Below, one piece after another: positions 10,681 through 22,566 of a DNA stretch of 64,000 nucleotides (its first letter is position 1; each line of letters opens with the position of its first letter). Under the pieces are notes generated by a model that was not told where the DNA came from, searched no databases, and saw only the letters and a program-made list of their open reading frames with translations. Made by a program: the position numbers and the translations under genes. The stretch comes from Rosellinia necatrix (lineage: Eukaryota > Ascomycota > Sordariomycetes > Xylariales > Xylariaceae), in NCBI GenBank assembly GCA_021209875.1, contig JAGYVD010000007.1, forward strand, positions 1,240,001 through 1,304,000. The letters are read 5' to 3'.

Positions 10681-12743
10681 TTATATCAACATTAGCCTCC
10701 GCATATGAGCGATCTGGGCACGAACAATCGACTTGGCTCGCTCCTTGGCAGACATGAAGTCGTGGCGGTCGAAGCAGCTCGGCGATGCGGTGCGGGTGAC
10801 GGCGATGCGCTTGCCGTAGACGGCCTCCTCCCACATCTCCTTGACCTGCTGCTCCTCGTCGTAGTTGTCGCGCCACACCCAGGCGACGAAGATGTCCTTC
10901 GTCTGCTCCCACGTCTTGAGGTTCAGCGCATGGCTGACGAGCCGGATCTTCTCGTGGCACACCTCGCGCCACTCCTCGATCTGGTGCACCTCGAGCGGCG
11001 TGCTCGGCCGTGCCGTCGCCACCGCGCACGTCACCATCAGGATCCCCCAAAACCACACCTGCCGCGGGAATTTGCCCTGCCGCATCGCTTCCTCCTCGCG
11101 CGTCAGGTCCGACAGCATCCACTCGACCAGCCAGTTGAGCATGAACGGGTCCACCACATCCGTCCCGAGCATGGCGAACACGCATAGGTAGCAGCTCATT
11201 AGCCGCGCTCGGCTGATCGCGTTCGTCGATAATGTCGTCGGCTTGATTTCCAGGATTCCAGTGCCCTCTGTCGCCTCCTCCAGCGCTTCATTAACCGTCT
11301 TGTCGCTGAAGTCCACCTCGCGGTCAACCATGCGCCGGAATCGGTCGGGTATCACCCGAAACGTGCACATACCCAGCGACTCGGGGTTCTCAATACCATT
11401 CGTTGCGTCCGTGAGCTCTCGCAGGGTGAGCTTTCCTGTCCCCCTCGATGTTCTGCCGTCCCACCATGGTCAATACTGAATACCTAGGGAAGATCCGTCG
11501 GCCGCCTCCAACCGCAAAGAATATCAATACTCACAATATTACTAAGCTCTGAAATATGTTTCCGTCTGTCAACATCTCATCGTCTTTCATTTCTAGAATC
11601 TGTGAGAGTCCAGTCATATGGGCTTTTGCTGTATCTCGACATCCTAATGCGCTCTGCATATTGTTAGCCTACTGCCGATCCATACTCCGTAAACCCCGGA
11701 TCGCTCGGGGTCATTCCGCACAACACTTACTTCTGCCAAAGCCAACGCGGCTATACTTGCTATCGTACAGTCTGTCGCGGCCATCCCGGGGTTCTGCAGT
11801 TGTTCGTTGACGAACTTGATCGCCTCGAGTTTGTGGTGAAGGAATGATTTTTTGATTCGGTCCATGGAACCCGTGTCCCATGTGTACTTGATTGCTGTCA
11901 TCAGCAGGGCAACATGTAGGCATGCAGGGCTCGATAATGCTCGGCGGACGCTAAGGTGAAAATCGTAAGTCGTTGACTCAGAGTTGGTGCCAAAGGCTCC
12001 AACAAGGCTGCACTCACATGAAAGATTCAGGCTGTAACAGCGCTTCTTTCGAAACGACGCTTCTATATCGTGTGACTGGGACACGTAAGTTAGTAAACGA
12101 CACCGCGCCCTTTAGCAATAAGCCCCTGGATTCAAGTAAAGGCCTGTGTGTGGCTTACAGATGTCGAATAGAAACCGCGACTCATCTGCCATCTCTACCG
12201 GGTAACCCACGAACATATGATTCGGCATCGTGGTCCTCAACGTACTCGTCCCCGCATACCATTGTGCGTCCTCGTTATGACCAACAGTGCACGGAGCACA
12301 TGATTTTGGCTTTGCTTTGGTATCTGTGTATCCGCATTCGCCCCCTTTGACGAGACAGTTCGTACTATACAGTCAAGTTAGCCCACAACGCCCCATCAAC
12401 CGCACGGTTTGTTCGCTCGTTATGCTCTCGGGCACGAGGGAAGATCCGATAAGAGAGAGGAAAGAAACGAAAAAAAAGACCCCGCCGAGTGACTACAAAT
12501 GAAAGATCTGCAGCCCTACATTCGACGGCAGCTCCAGTATGGTGGCGCGTCCGATCAGGTAATTATCTCTCCTTTTTTTTTTCCAAGATGTCGATAGATG
12601 GGAGGGGATTTGGAAGTAGACTATGCCTACCATAGCGGTTTCCTCTCGTCACAACGGATATGCTTCATCTTACAGGTCGTGCATCCATTTCGAGACCTAC
12701 TGTGATAGCGACGCACTCGCAGTTCGGGCTTGGGTGCCGGCAT
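10681..12743 (-). CDS. Zn2Cys6 transcription factor (495 aa, six exons)
   Basis: I assemble six exons: 12743-12631, 12364-12159, 12075-12018, 11950-11731, 11653-11535 and 11452-10681. They total 1488 bases with consistent phases and GT-AG sites. The product is a nuclear DNA-binding regulator. The finger, spread over exons 1-2, has Cys at 21, 24, 31, 38, 41 and 48 (C-x2-C-x6-C-x6-C-x2-C-x6-C, with CTTCKMKHIRC and CDERKPLC). A central and C-terminal regulator region follows, of the kind called Fungal_trans_2/DUF3468 (ALSSPACLHVALLMTAIKYT, ALGCRDTAKAHMTGL). The length is usual for this class. The first intron is long (266 bases) and splits the codon of the fourth Cys. Without it the finger disappears, so a gene finder may start the model downstream. 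The target is unknown. The nearest genes give no clear pathway. Confidence 0.85.
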
Positions 12744-14074
12744 GTTGTCTGATACTACCCCCGAGAGGCAGAAGATGGAAGGGTAGAGGCGAAAACAAAA
12801 GCAAAAACGAAAGAAGCAAACGGTTGGCGTCGGAAATCCACTTCTTTCAGAATCATGCCAACCACGCGTGAATGCCGAGTGCGGTCTGTCCCGTCCTCTT
12901 AAAGCAAGATCGGGGGGGAGGGAGAAGGTCGCTTTGCAGGAGCTAGCCTTAACCTTAACCAGCCTGCCAGTGTGCGTGGTGTGTCAGCTCGGCTAGTGCG
13001 TGTCTGGGACTGGGGACGTTGCCAACGATTTTTAAAAGTGTGTCTGGAACGAGCAAGCTAACAGCGGACCAGCCAGCAGCAAGCACTGTACTGTATGTAC
13101 TTACAGTCCCGAGCCAAGCCAAAGGGAATTAGAACTCAAGAAGGAATGGACTTGCCGACCGGGGGGCCAACGCCAAAATGAAAGCTTATTCCACGACGCC
13201 AATAATAAACAGCCCGCCTCGTCCTAGCATAGCTGAACGATCTTCAAATGGGCTTGATGGGATGGGGAATTCGAGGTGAGGCGAGGTTAATTGGGTGGGT
13301 TTAGGAGACAGGGATATCATGCAGGCGTCGTCTAGAAGATTCCCCTGCTTCTCTTCGAGTTGCGGGATGTCCTACCTCTTATATTCGCTTGGTTGCCCCC
13401 TCTTCCCCTCCCCTCCCTTCCCTTCCTCTTTAAGTGTCTACTTCGTCTTACTGCCTTGGCATCACTGTTCAGGAACAGCTCATGACATCTGGTCGCATGT
13501 CACAACAGAATGCAGGTGCCTAGACTCAGCAGCGCTCTAAATTCACCCACACCTGAAAGGTAGCATTGCTTGATTACTTATTATTGTTTACTACCGCCCG
13601 CCTTGACGAGCTGACTGGACTCCTCAGTCAGCCAATCGATATCCTGTACTTGTACTCAGTGTACACAACTATTATGCCTGGGAAGGCGTCATACACAGCG
13701 GAGAGGGTTCAAGGGTTAGGCCGGACAGGCGTTAGTAGTGTAGGTGATGGCGCGCCGCCCCTGTCGCATTTTAACCACGCGAAAATTTAAGCTTGATAAC
13801 GTTAAGCTTGATTGATTTTAGCGAATAGGAATCCTGGTTCGATGTAACATTGCGGGCAGGGAAAAACCGTTGCTGACCCAAATAACACGCCGCAAATGAT
13901 GGTGGCACTAGCATGTTCCAACATAAATGATGACAATTACTACCAACCCACCGAACAGGACCTTGGACGACCCAGAAGACCGGAGCACGGACCGTTAGTT
14001 GCCAGAACGCTGGGTTTCCCTTACAATATTAATAAATCGCATAGGAATTCATATCTCGGGAAGTGCCATGTCTG

Positions 14075-14152
14075 CATTATTATTATTATCATTATTATTA
14101 TCGTCATTACCATCATTATCAACGTCGTCGTCATCGTCGTCGTCCTCCTCCC
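14075..14152. repeat. imperfect trinucleotide repeat (ATT/ATC then GTC/CTC)
   Basis: Successive ATT and ATC triplets grade into GTC and CTC triplets. The frame translates to Ile/Val runs and is not a credible gene. Confidence 0.85.
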
Positions 14153-14823
14153 CGTGATGGTGGTGAAGCGTCTGGTCTTCCTAGGATGATAGCGATCATG
14201 AGTATTCTAGTCCTATCTCGCCGCAACGACCAACCATGACACGTTTACTTGACTTACACGACTTATTACCAACCTATGGTCGGCACCGGCCAGAGATAGC
14301 CAAGCCAAGCTGCTCAGCGTTGTCAAATACCTAGGTACATTAGTAAACTAATTACATTCGGTGGCGAGAGGGCCGCCAAGACAACGCTAGCACGGCGGAA
14401 TATTCTACGCTATTTTAAGCACACCTAAGCAGCATGCCCCGGTGCGAAGTACCTTGGCTCAGGTATCCCAACTCGGGTAGACTCAACTAAGCTACCTCCC
14501 CCTAGGTACCCCTCGCAGCCTGGGCATATTTCTGTGACCGGGGAGCCGGGGATTGGGATTTCACCGGTCCTGACCGGTTCGATGAATAGGGTCATCGTAC
14601 CTACAGGGCCAGCTGCAGTGGAACCGGCCGGGCTCGGTGCCGGGGTCACACTATCGACTTCCTAGTGTCACTGTATCTGGCTTGAAATGCCTGTTGTGTC
14701 GTTAGCGTGACCTGGTTAGGAAGTCTTCAAGGAAAGTCAACCGAATACCCTGCACAACATTGCAACCTCAGCCCTCGACAACGTTCGATCGGATCAAGTG
14801 CGCTAGGTTGGACACACCTCTAA

Positions 14824-14880
14824 TGTATGGTATGTATGTGTATGTATGGCGTGTATGGCATGTATGGTATGTATGTACGT
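14824..14880. repeat. GTAT-type tetranucleotide repeat
   Basis: Imperfect tandem TATG/GTAT units with GGC interruptions, in non-coding DNA. Confidence 0.85.
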
Positions 14881-16751
14881 CCGGCACATCGCTGACATAC
14901 ATATCGACAGCACAGCACACTATGCGCGATCGTCGGCCCTCCCGCGATCATCCCATGTACTGGCTCAACATGAGGCCAAAAGAAAACAACGACCGTGTTA
15001 CCCCCGGCAGTCTTACGCGGGGTAGATAAGGCAGGGCGCGGGCCGGTGAACACGGTGATAGCGACGGTAATAGCGCAGTTGGCGACAGTTACGAATAAAC
15101 TAGATATCTACTGTACTGTAGGTCACAAAATACGACCTTCAAAATAAGAACAAGCAGCACGACCACCAAAAAAAAAAAGGACACTAACCCAGCCCAAGAT
15201 ATCTCCGAGGGACACGAAACCCCCTCAAAGAAAAAAAAAAAAACAAGTTTCCCGCCTACGCGCGCGTGCACGACATTATTATGTGCCTACATACACTAAA
15301 ACAACAACGGCCGATCTACCACTAGCTACTACGTTGCCTCTGGTCGGTCGATAGCGCCGCAGTCCAGCAGATGCAGCCCTGTCTGTCTGCCTGCCTACAC
15401 TACCTGCCTATCCGCCCGCCCTGCCCGCACGTGTGTGTTCTTTTTCGATGTCCTTTTCGCGATCGTGCTTTTTTTTGCTTACTGTACCTTGAAGGAGGGG
15501 GGGAAAGAGGAGAAGAAGAGGCAAGACTCAGCCGTCGACACGTCCATTATCCTTAGCGTCCGCCCCAGCGACGAACGAGCTCGAACTTGACGGGCGCCAC
15601 GATTTCTTAGCTCGTGGCCAAGTCCTTTCCTAGAGCCAGTCACGATCTGGGGGCAGTTTTCGGTGGGAACAAAGGATATCTAAATAAATAACTGTACGCT
15701 ACCTAAGTACGGTACCACAACTCTAGCTTACTTGGTAGAAGCTTAACCTTTTATTTGTTTGTTTTTTTTGGGTTACTACCTCTTTTCTTATGTCCTTCTC
15801 CTTTTAGGTTCTCCCTTTATCTTGGTTCGTGGCGTGTTTGCCTCGCTTTCCATGATCCATGATCGATGCCTGCTTTCCCGCCCGTCCACCCGCTGCCCCC
15901 CTTCCCGCCCACCTCCCCCTCCCTTCCCCGGCGGGGAGGGAAACAGAGGCGAGGCTAATTCCGGACGGTCGGGGCAGGTTCGGGCAATTTTCGCTTACAT
16001 TGCATTATATTATATAGGACATGTTTCGTGGAAACAAGATGACCCGGCTCGGTGACGACAATGCAGGTGGTGGTGGCGGAGGTGGGGGCAGAGAGAGCAT
16101 GTCTCAGGTTTCGTCTTCGAGGCTCTTTTTTTCATCTCTTGATACAAACACCGACCGGGACTGCACCTACGTAACCCGCCTGACGTACCCAGCGAAACGG
16201 GACATTAGATGGTCTCCTGCATCCCCCAAAATTGGTAGATATTCCGTGGCACCTATTCCTGCCTTCCATGTAGAATGGCCCAGTTCGTTATTAGACACCC
16301 CTGCAGGTATGTAGAGGAAACACCCACTTCCCCCCCTCCTCCGCCGGTGATTACGGAGTGATTATGCTAGTGTCATAATTGACGATTAAGTCCCAGGCAG
16401 GCGGGGCGGTTTATACCACATGGTCACATATCACCTAAGACGTGCGATACATATAACCACGTTTTCTTTCTTTTTCTTTTTTTTTCTTTTTACTTTCGGG
16501 CGCTACTTGTAAGTATGTATGTATCTAGTTTACGTTCACGTGAGGCTTAGGAAGTGATTCCTGATCTAGCTAGACAAGAGAGGCTAAAAAGCAAGGGGGA
16601 ATAAAAAAAAGGTGAGCGAGGAATTTCCCGCTGAGCCGTGCGAGCCGCCGTCACATCTGCCACGGGTCGACGACCGTTCGTGGTCACAAAATGGTCACAA
16701 ACAATCACCAAGCAGATGGGCGCACAGGTAGAACCCACCTACTCGATTCGG

Positions 16752-16752
<1 letters not shown>

Positions 16753-16785
<33 letters not shown>

Positions 16786-16810
16786 GAGGGAGAGAGAGAG
16801 AGAGAGAGAC
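16753..16810. repeat. compound (CA)n(GA)n microsatellite
   Basis: About 15 CA units (one TA interruption) are followed directly by about 12 GA units, one interrupted by GGG. Confidence 0.95.
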
Positions 16811-17673
16811 CTAAAGGATAGTGGCCCCGGCATAAGTGTACTAGAATGTATGTACGGTACATATGCATCATCCTTAAGGATTATATAGTCCGATGATGGA
16901 AGGAACGAGGAAATTTTCGAAATTGCTGTGTTAAAATCCTAAAATATACCTGACGAATTGGACGGATTGGGTGTATGTAGACCGCATGGGGGTTATGTAA
17001 TAAGGCCGACATCATATACAGTACGCACATATATCGAGATCAGATGATCTCTGCCCCCGGTTGAACCCTATCCGGCGTATCCTCAACTTGGACCTCTTCC
17101 GTCCAGCGCATTACTTTACGAAGTGTTTTCGTTTAAAAGCTTGAAAGGATACCCTGGCACCTTGAGTACCGCATGCTGCCTAGCTTGATCGTAGATAGGC
17201 TTATGTACACTACCCCAGGCGACCTACAAAAATAGTAATAAGTGGGTTCATAACCTGGTCTTGCATGATGGGAGAGAGGTAACGAGAGGAACAACAACAT
17301 GACGGATCACTCATCCAACGTCTCGGAAGGAAGCCGGTAAGCCAATATGCAAGCACGGATGTGATGCGGATCTGGTGCGGATATGAAGCGGATGAGCCAG
17401 TAATGAACTTTGATATGCCTACATATTCGGACGGGAAAAAAAGAAGGTACCTTACCCACGCTAACTAGCAAAACCACACCGCTCACTCTTCGCTTACACG
17501 CCACATTCACCGAACGGGTAAACATCGAGACTGATGGGACAGATCTGACTAACCAACTCAGCAACATCCCAGCCATGACGGGCTCGCTAAATGGGGCGCC
17601 TGCGGCCTTGGGCAAGAGCGGCAACCGAAAACACCCTCCTCCTTTAGCCTCACCACGATATTCCGCCCTCCTC

Positions 17674-19544
17674 TCAAGGTGGTGCCGAGTTACCTGCCAT
17701 GTAGGCACCGAAAGCTCGCTTGACGAAGACAACTCGTTAGCCAAGACGCTTGGCACCTGACCGCGACTTCAAGGGGGGCCAGGGGTGAAACAACAACAAC
17801 AAAGAGAAATGAATAGGGGGAATTACGAAGTGATGGAGCATGGAATGATGGAATGATGGAACTTACTGGGTTCCTCGTCTGGAGGAAAACCGTGCCTGGG
17901 CCGGTAAACTTGCACACGAGCCCCTCGCCGGTGGCAAAGCCGGCAATGATGCCGCCGCTGGCAACGCGTTCCATAACGTACTTGAGATTCCAGGCGACGA
18001 GATGGCCGTTGTCGACGATATATTTCTCTCCCTCGGCGAGGTCCTTGCGGATGATGGCGCCGAAACTCGTAATCCAGAGCAGACCGACACCGGTGATCTT
18101 GTGAACCCAGAGGCCCTCGCCCGAGAACATGGCCTTGCCGAGGCCCTGGCGTTTGTAATCGCGTATGATGCCCTGCGTGTTGGCCACGTAGGCGTCCTTG
18201 CCTACGCTCCACGAATCCTGCCCGTTCAAGCGGATGGTCGTGATGTCGCCCAACATACTCGGGGCCAGCAGCAATTCGCCTGGTCCGATGAAGGTCGACT
18301 GGCCCAGGTCGCCGCCCGCCGCCACCAGTTTCTTCATACTAAATTTGTACTCGCCCTTGAGCGTGATGGTCGAGCTCATTGCAATCAGAACCCCGGGCCT
18401 CGCTATCAGGGGGCACCCCATCGCCAGCTGGATCGTTATGATCGTGTTGCAGTCTCGGTGGCTGACCCGGTAAGAGCCCCCGTTGAAAGAGCCTGTACTG
18501 TCTACCGTCGGGCTCGTCCCTACAAACTGACCAGGCGTCGGTGCCCCCATCGACATGTTCGGCGCGGGCGTTGGCCCTGCCGAGGGAGGCTGCGAAACCT
18601 TCTCTTGCGGATGGCCCTGAGGAGCATTAGGTGCTGCTTCCGAGTAAGCGGGCGCATTCCCTGGTGGCGTCGCTACTCCATTGTTTCGAATGGCGAGGTT
18701 TGCATGCTGTTGCTGTTGTGGCGGCGGGGAGAACGACTGCTGTGGCGGGGGCGATTGGAAGGATTGTTGCAGAGGTGATTGAAACGACTGTTGTAGTGGC
18801 GGTGACTGAAACGACTGTTGTGGCGGAGGTGACTGGAAGGACTGCTGGGTCAGCGGAGGGGGGTAAGAAATCGGTGTCCCTGTCTTTGGCGGCGGGGACA
18901 TGCTCTGCTGCGGTGCAGGGTAGATCTGCTGGGGAGAGGCATAGCTCTGGTGCGGCGGCGTAGGGTAGCTGGGAGCTGGAGCTTGGACTTGAACTTGGGC
19001 ATGGGCATGAGCTTGTGTTGCTCCCGGAGGGGGGTAGCTCGGCGTCCCAGGCGGCGGCGGATAGAACTTTGCTTGGTTCGCGGGAGGAGATGTTGGAGGG
19101 GGTGGGTAGCTCTGTTGCTGTTGAGGGCCTGTTCGTGTATCGCGCACCTGGTCAGCACAGCTCTAAAATCACATCACGTCTCGATCCCAAACTGCGTATT
19201 CCTGCCAGAGAGGAAAGTTGGGTTGCTACTGGCCGGCGAGCGGCACCATGAGTCCTGCTTGTCCCTCCTACGGTTGATATGACAGTCTTCCAGACGCAGC
19301 AGTCACTCTTCTGGTCTCTCTTCTGGTCTCTCTTTTGGTCTCTCTTCTGGTCTCTCTTTTGGTCTCTCTTCTGGTCTCTCTTTTGGTCTCTCTTCTGGTC
19401 TCTCTTTTGGTCTCTCTTCTGGTCTCTCTTCTTGCCTCCTCAAAAACTCGTCGGTGCAATCAATATAGAGGTAAGACGCGCGAAATATAGCATACCTCCT
19501 GACCCAGCCGCACCGGGGGGCGGTGGATAGTATTGACCCGACAT
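17674..19544 (-). CDS. AIM24-family (DUF124) protein with Pro/Gln-rich N-terminus
   Basis: The large exon runs 19147-17867 (427 codons). A short last exon, 17718-17674, encodes [14 protein letters not shown] and stop after a 148-base intron (gtaagt...caag). The N-terminal part is low complexity ([14 protein letters not shown] repeats, about 190 residues). The C-terminal 220 residues form the AIM24/DUF124 beta-rich domain, with [65 protein letters not shown] and [12 protein letters not shown] in the expected order. In yeast, AIM24 is mitochondrial. Fungi also have paralogues with Pro-rich tails like this one, of unknown role. A plausible first exon is 19544-19496, starting [16 protein letters not shown] with a gtatgc donor. 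Its phase does not match the acceptor at 19148 directly, so a mini-exon or another splice site must exist and the N-terminal join is unresolved. Confidence 0.8.
19309..19428. repeat. 12-bp tandem array, ten units, inside the predicted first intron of the AIM24-like gene
   Basis: The units are TTCTGGTCTCTC (C form) and TTTTGGTCTCTC (T form), in the order C C T C T C T C T C, so most of the array is a 24-bp higher-order unit. It runs exactly 120 bases with no other substitutions. On the minus strand it is purine-rich and reads as GAGACC-AGAAGA. It can be translated as an Arg/Glu/Thr repeat, but the flanking frame is not supported as coding. Confidence 0.9.
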
Positions 19545-19868
19545 TGATATCTCGCCGCCCTCACAAGCAGGCGGTCAGCTAGCTCGAAGCAGCTCTAGGT
19601 AGCTATCAAATGAGCACTATCTCGTATTCCCGGCCTTCGGGAACGAGTAGAGAGGCCCGAAAAGCTGTGGCAAATCAATGGCGATCAATGTTAGCCTGAC
19701 GGATTGATTGAGGGAAAGTGAGATGGGGGAGCAGTCGTAAGCCGGAGCCGGGCTACCTGTCATGGCTCGTTACACTACAGAGGAGAGACGGACGATAATG
19801 TTGGGATGAGAGACAGACACGAAGCCCCGCACTTACCGATTGAGAGAGGTAGCTAAGCTAGCTGCAGC

Positions 19869-20037
19869 TTAGGTAGGTAGGTACCTACAGTAGCCGGTTT
19901 TCCTTCGTATCGGATCCGTATACAATTATTAATCGACAAACGAGAATCGAATCAAGGGTGGGATAAATCTCCTACGTCGTGATGTGATTATGGCCGACTA
20001 CTAAGTAGGTAGCTGACAGGTGGTAGGTAGATAGGTA
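19869..20037. repeat. cluster of TAGGTA/TACCTA palindromic motifs
   Basis: Words such as taggtaggtaggtacctac appear upstream of the AIM24-like gene. Non-coding. Confidence 0.65.
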
Positions 20038-20504
20038 CCGACTGGATGGTATGCTGGATTGATGGATTAATTAAAATCTAGATAGATACCTATAGCCCGA
20101 CAGAGGCTATCTAGAAAGTGCCCTTCCTACAGGCGTCCCTTCCTCCAGCTGTGAAGGATCGCCGGTGAGGGGAGACGCGTGTTGCCGCACTTTCGTTGGT
20201 CCGTTGGAAGGGAGCTAACCTGGAGTCGGCATACAAAACCCTACAGTAAGTAGCAGCAGAGCGGTAGGCCGCTTCCAAGGTTGTTGCTAATTTCAGCTTG
20301 TAGCCGCCAACCCCACTCGCTACTGCCGGTACAACACTATACATCACATACATACCTAGGTACTTAAGTATATAATATACTGCCACTCGTGCCTCGGTAC
20401 GTCATCTCCATCGTGCTATGTGTCAAGCTTTCGGTCATGACGAGACATAACTTCTTCGCCTACGGGATACGAAACGCACGGAGCGGCATAGGATTTATTC
20501 TTAC

Positions 20505-20531
20505 GTGAACAGTGAACGGTGAACAGTGAAC
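20505..20531. repeat. short tandem repeat of GTGAACAGTGAACG type
   Basis: GTGAAC recurs four times in 27 bases, in intergenic DNA. Confidence 0.8.
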
Positions 20532-20898
20532 TGGCTACCGAGATAATGGCGATCGGGGACTTCGGGTCAGGGTGGTGATGGGCGCTAAGGTTCCCCGTTC
20601 GTCCCAGGCCATTGCCCTTCCGCCCTTGGGACCGGCGCTTAAATCCGGCGGGCTAGGACGTCGATTGGGTGACCATCTCAACTAGCCAGTGTACCTATCA
20701 TGCTCGGGTGTAGTGATAGTAGACCGCAATTGGTTGGCTAATCTTTCTGCCCAGGCTGGGCGAGGTCCGCGGTTGTATGAATCAGTTCGGAAATTACCCA
20801 TCACCTGGGGCGAGTGATGTCACTATGCCGTCTGTTCTACCAGCCGGCCCCTCCCCTTCCCTCCCCTTCCCTCCTCCGGTCACGTCCGTAAGCCAGCA

Positions 20899-22566
20899 TT
20901 AGAGGTACTGCCCCTTCGATCTCATCCGCCCGTACTCCTCCTGCGTAATCGGCCGATACCGAGGCGGGCGCTGCGCATCCGCACACACGGGCAGGCACTC
21001 GACCACCGCTGTCGGGTCTGGCGACACAAAGTACGGAATCGAATACCGCGGCGGCGTCGTCGTTGGGGATTTTACGCGGTCATACCGCAGTAAGGGCGGG
21101 AGAGTAACTCGGTGAAGTGTCGATTTTAGACGGTCTACGTTAGGTTAGTTATGATAAAAATTAGTATGGTGGCCATTGAGCGACGCCCGTCGTTCCAGCT
21201 CTTAGACGTCCCGGCGTAAGTTACGGGCAATCACGTGCAAGGATGACAAGTGAAAAACATGAAGAAAAAAAGGGGGGAAGGGTGAGGCCTCAGACCATTG
21301 CTCCATCTCATCAATAAGTCGCCCACATTCATTATCAGCGCGTCTTTCATCGGCGTCGCATCGACAAAGTGACCCGGCCGGTTCGGGTCTTCAACTTGCA
21401 AACCTCCGCACTCATCTTGGAAAAGCATCGTTATTGTGCCCCAGTCAGAATGAGCCGGCATCCCTGTAAAAGGCTATTATTAAGCTTGTCCTACGTGTTT
21501 CGGGCGTACCCAAGAACCGGTCGCATAGTAATAAAAGCGGTGTTGTTGAGAAGGTGAGTTGCTGCGTGGCAACACAAATGCAGCAACATGACGATAGATC
21601 TGCGAACAAAATAGGGAGCGATGAGTTGTTAAAAAAAAAATTAAAAAAAAAAAAAAAATTACGGGAGATCTCATTGTTCGCCAACTTCTCCGTCTCGGCG
21701 GGGGGGTAATGAAGTAGTCGTAGCTGATTATTTACGCCGCTATGGAAGCGTAAGAAGAAATCCTCGTCATCGAGTCCGACCCCCAGGGCGAGAGCCCGCA
21801 GCAACTCCTTGGCAGCATCGAAGCATCGCCAGTAGAATGTTGTTGTGAATTCACGGAAGCCCGGGAGCACGTCATCCGGCAACCAAACGTTGGGTTGTTG
21901 AACAAAGTTTTCACTGCCGATCTCGTAGCTCTCCTACACCACATAATGGCGCACATGAGTAAACGCTGGATAGACATAGGATACAGAAGGCGGTCGTTAT
22001 ATATACTCAAATAGCGGAGAAGAGGGGAGCGAACCTTGACGTCGGAAACCTTCCGGTCCTCGGCCAGCTTGTATTCTTCCCCTTCTGCGTAGATCGTCTG
22101 TGATACCTTCTCCAAGCCCGGCCACGAGTATCCCCTGTGCACGCTCGGTCCTGCATACCAGAGAGTCAGCCAATCTCGATGCTTGTTCGTCAAGCTGGTG
22201 CTCCGGAGAGGCATGGTTGATACCCGGTGGGTGTGGAGCGAGCATCTTCTGCTCGAGGGGCAGATCAAACAATTTCCGTGACCAGGCGAAGGCCTCTTCC
22301 AGTAAATCGGCCGGGACCCCATGATTCACCACGTAAATAAAGCCTACGCGGCGACAGGCCTCGGTCAGCTCCGAGGCAATACGTTTACGGTCCGTCGCAG
22401 CTCCGTCGGCCCACGAGCCCAAGTCTACCACCGGAATAGGAGGCGATGTCGTCATTTCCGCTATACCGTCATCCATTCCCGCGAGGCTTCTAGCGCACGA
22501 TGAAGACGGAGACCTGGTAGTAAGTTTTGGGTGACACAACACTAACTGTACAATGGATGGGGACAT
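20899..22566 (-). CDS. 2-oxoglutarate/Fe(II)-dependent oxygenase, isopenicillin-N-synthase-like
   Basis: Five exons are inferred: 22566-22224, 22150-22035, 21933-21663, 21463-21296 and 21134-20899. They total 1134 bases (377 residues) in consistent phase. A second in-frame Met at 22476 would give 347 residues, closer to the family average. The protein has a DIOX_N part (PPIPVVDLGSW, ACRRVGFIYVVNHGVP) and a catalytic double-stranded beta-helix. The iron ligands are His248 and Asp250 (AHSDWGTITMLFQD) and His307 (STLHRVTLPP). The co-substrate Arg and Ser are Arg329 and Ser331 (RYSIPYF). All three iron ligands are present, so the enzyme should be active. Family members hydroxylate, desaturate or cyclise small molecules. 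The substrate here is unknown. It lies next to a Zn2Cys6 regulator. Intron 3 is about 200 bases long and carries a long A/T homopolymer. Confidence 0.88.
21631..21660. repeat. poly-A tract in the third intron of the oxygenase gene
   Basis: A10-TT-A16-TT on the + strand (poly-U in the transcript), immediately next to the 5' splice site at 21662. Confidence 0.9.

Larger units (their letters stand above)
12744..17673. other. gene-free stretch, 4.9 kb, with microsatellites
   Basis: I found no coding region with family features. The content includes a C-rich pyrimidine block (13385-13430), a TTA/TCG trinucleotide repeat (14075-14152), a TATG/GTAT repeat (14824-14880), A-runs near 15170 and 15230, and a CA/GA microsatellite (16753-16810). 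The proximal few hundred bases are probably promoter and leader of the Zn2Cys6 gene read leftwards from 12743. Confidence 0.45.
19545..20898. other. intergenic region between the AIM24-like gene and the oxygenase
   Basis: No gene is supported. It contains TAGGTA/TACCTA palindromes (19869-20037), a small tandem repeat (20505-20531) and a T/C-rich tract near 20850. The left part is the presumed promoter of the AIM24-like gene and the right part is the 3' flank of the oxygenase gene. Confidence 0.45.

Noticed and set aside
10705..11187. 160-codon + strand frame antisense to the Zn2Cys6 regulator
   Set aside because: High-GC codon shadow of exon 6. Its Val/Leu/Arg-rich composition has no domain.
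12500..12560. Possible + strand exon (MKDLQPYIRRQLQYGG then gtaatt)
   Set aside because: It lies opposite the first intron of the Zn2Cys6 gene. No continuing exon or family match was found.
17823..18212. Alternative-frame ORFs inside the AIM24 exon
   Set aside because: The +1 or -1 frame shadows of a GC-rich exon show none of the family motifs.
19268..19459. Arg/Glu/Thr-repeat protein
   Set aside because: It is the translation of the 12-bp array with a non-ATG start. It has no supporting flanks and overlaps the presumed intron.
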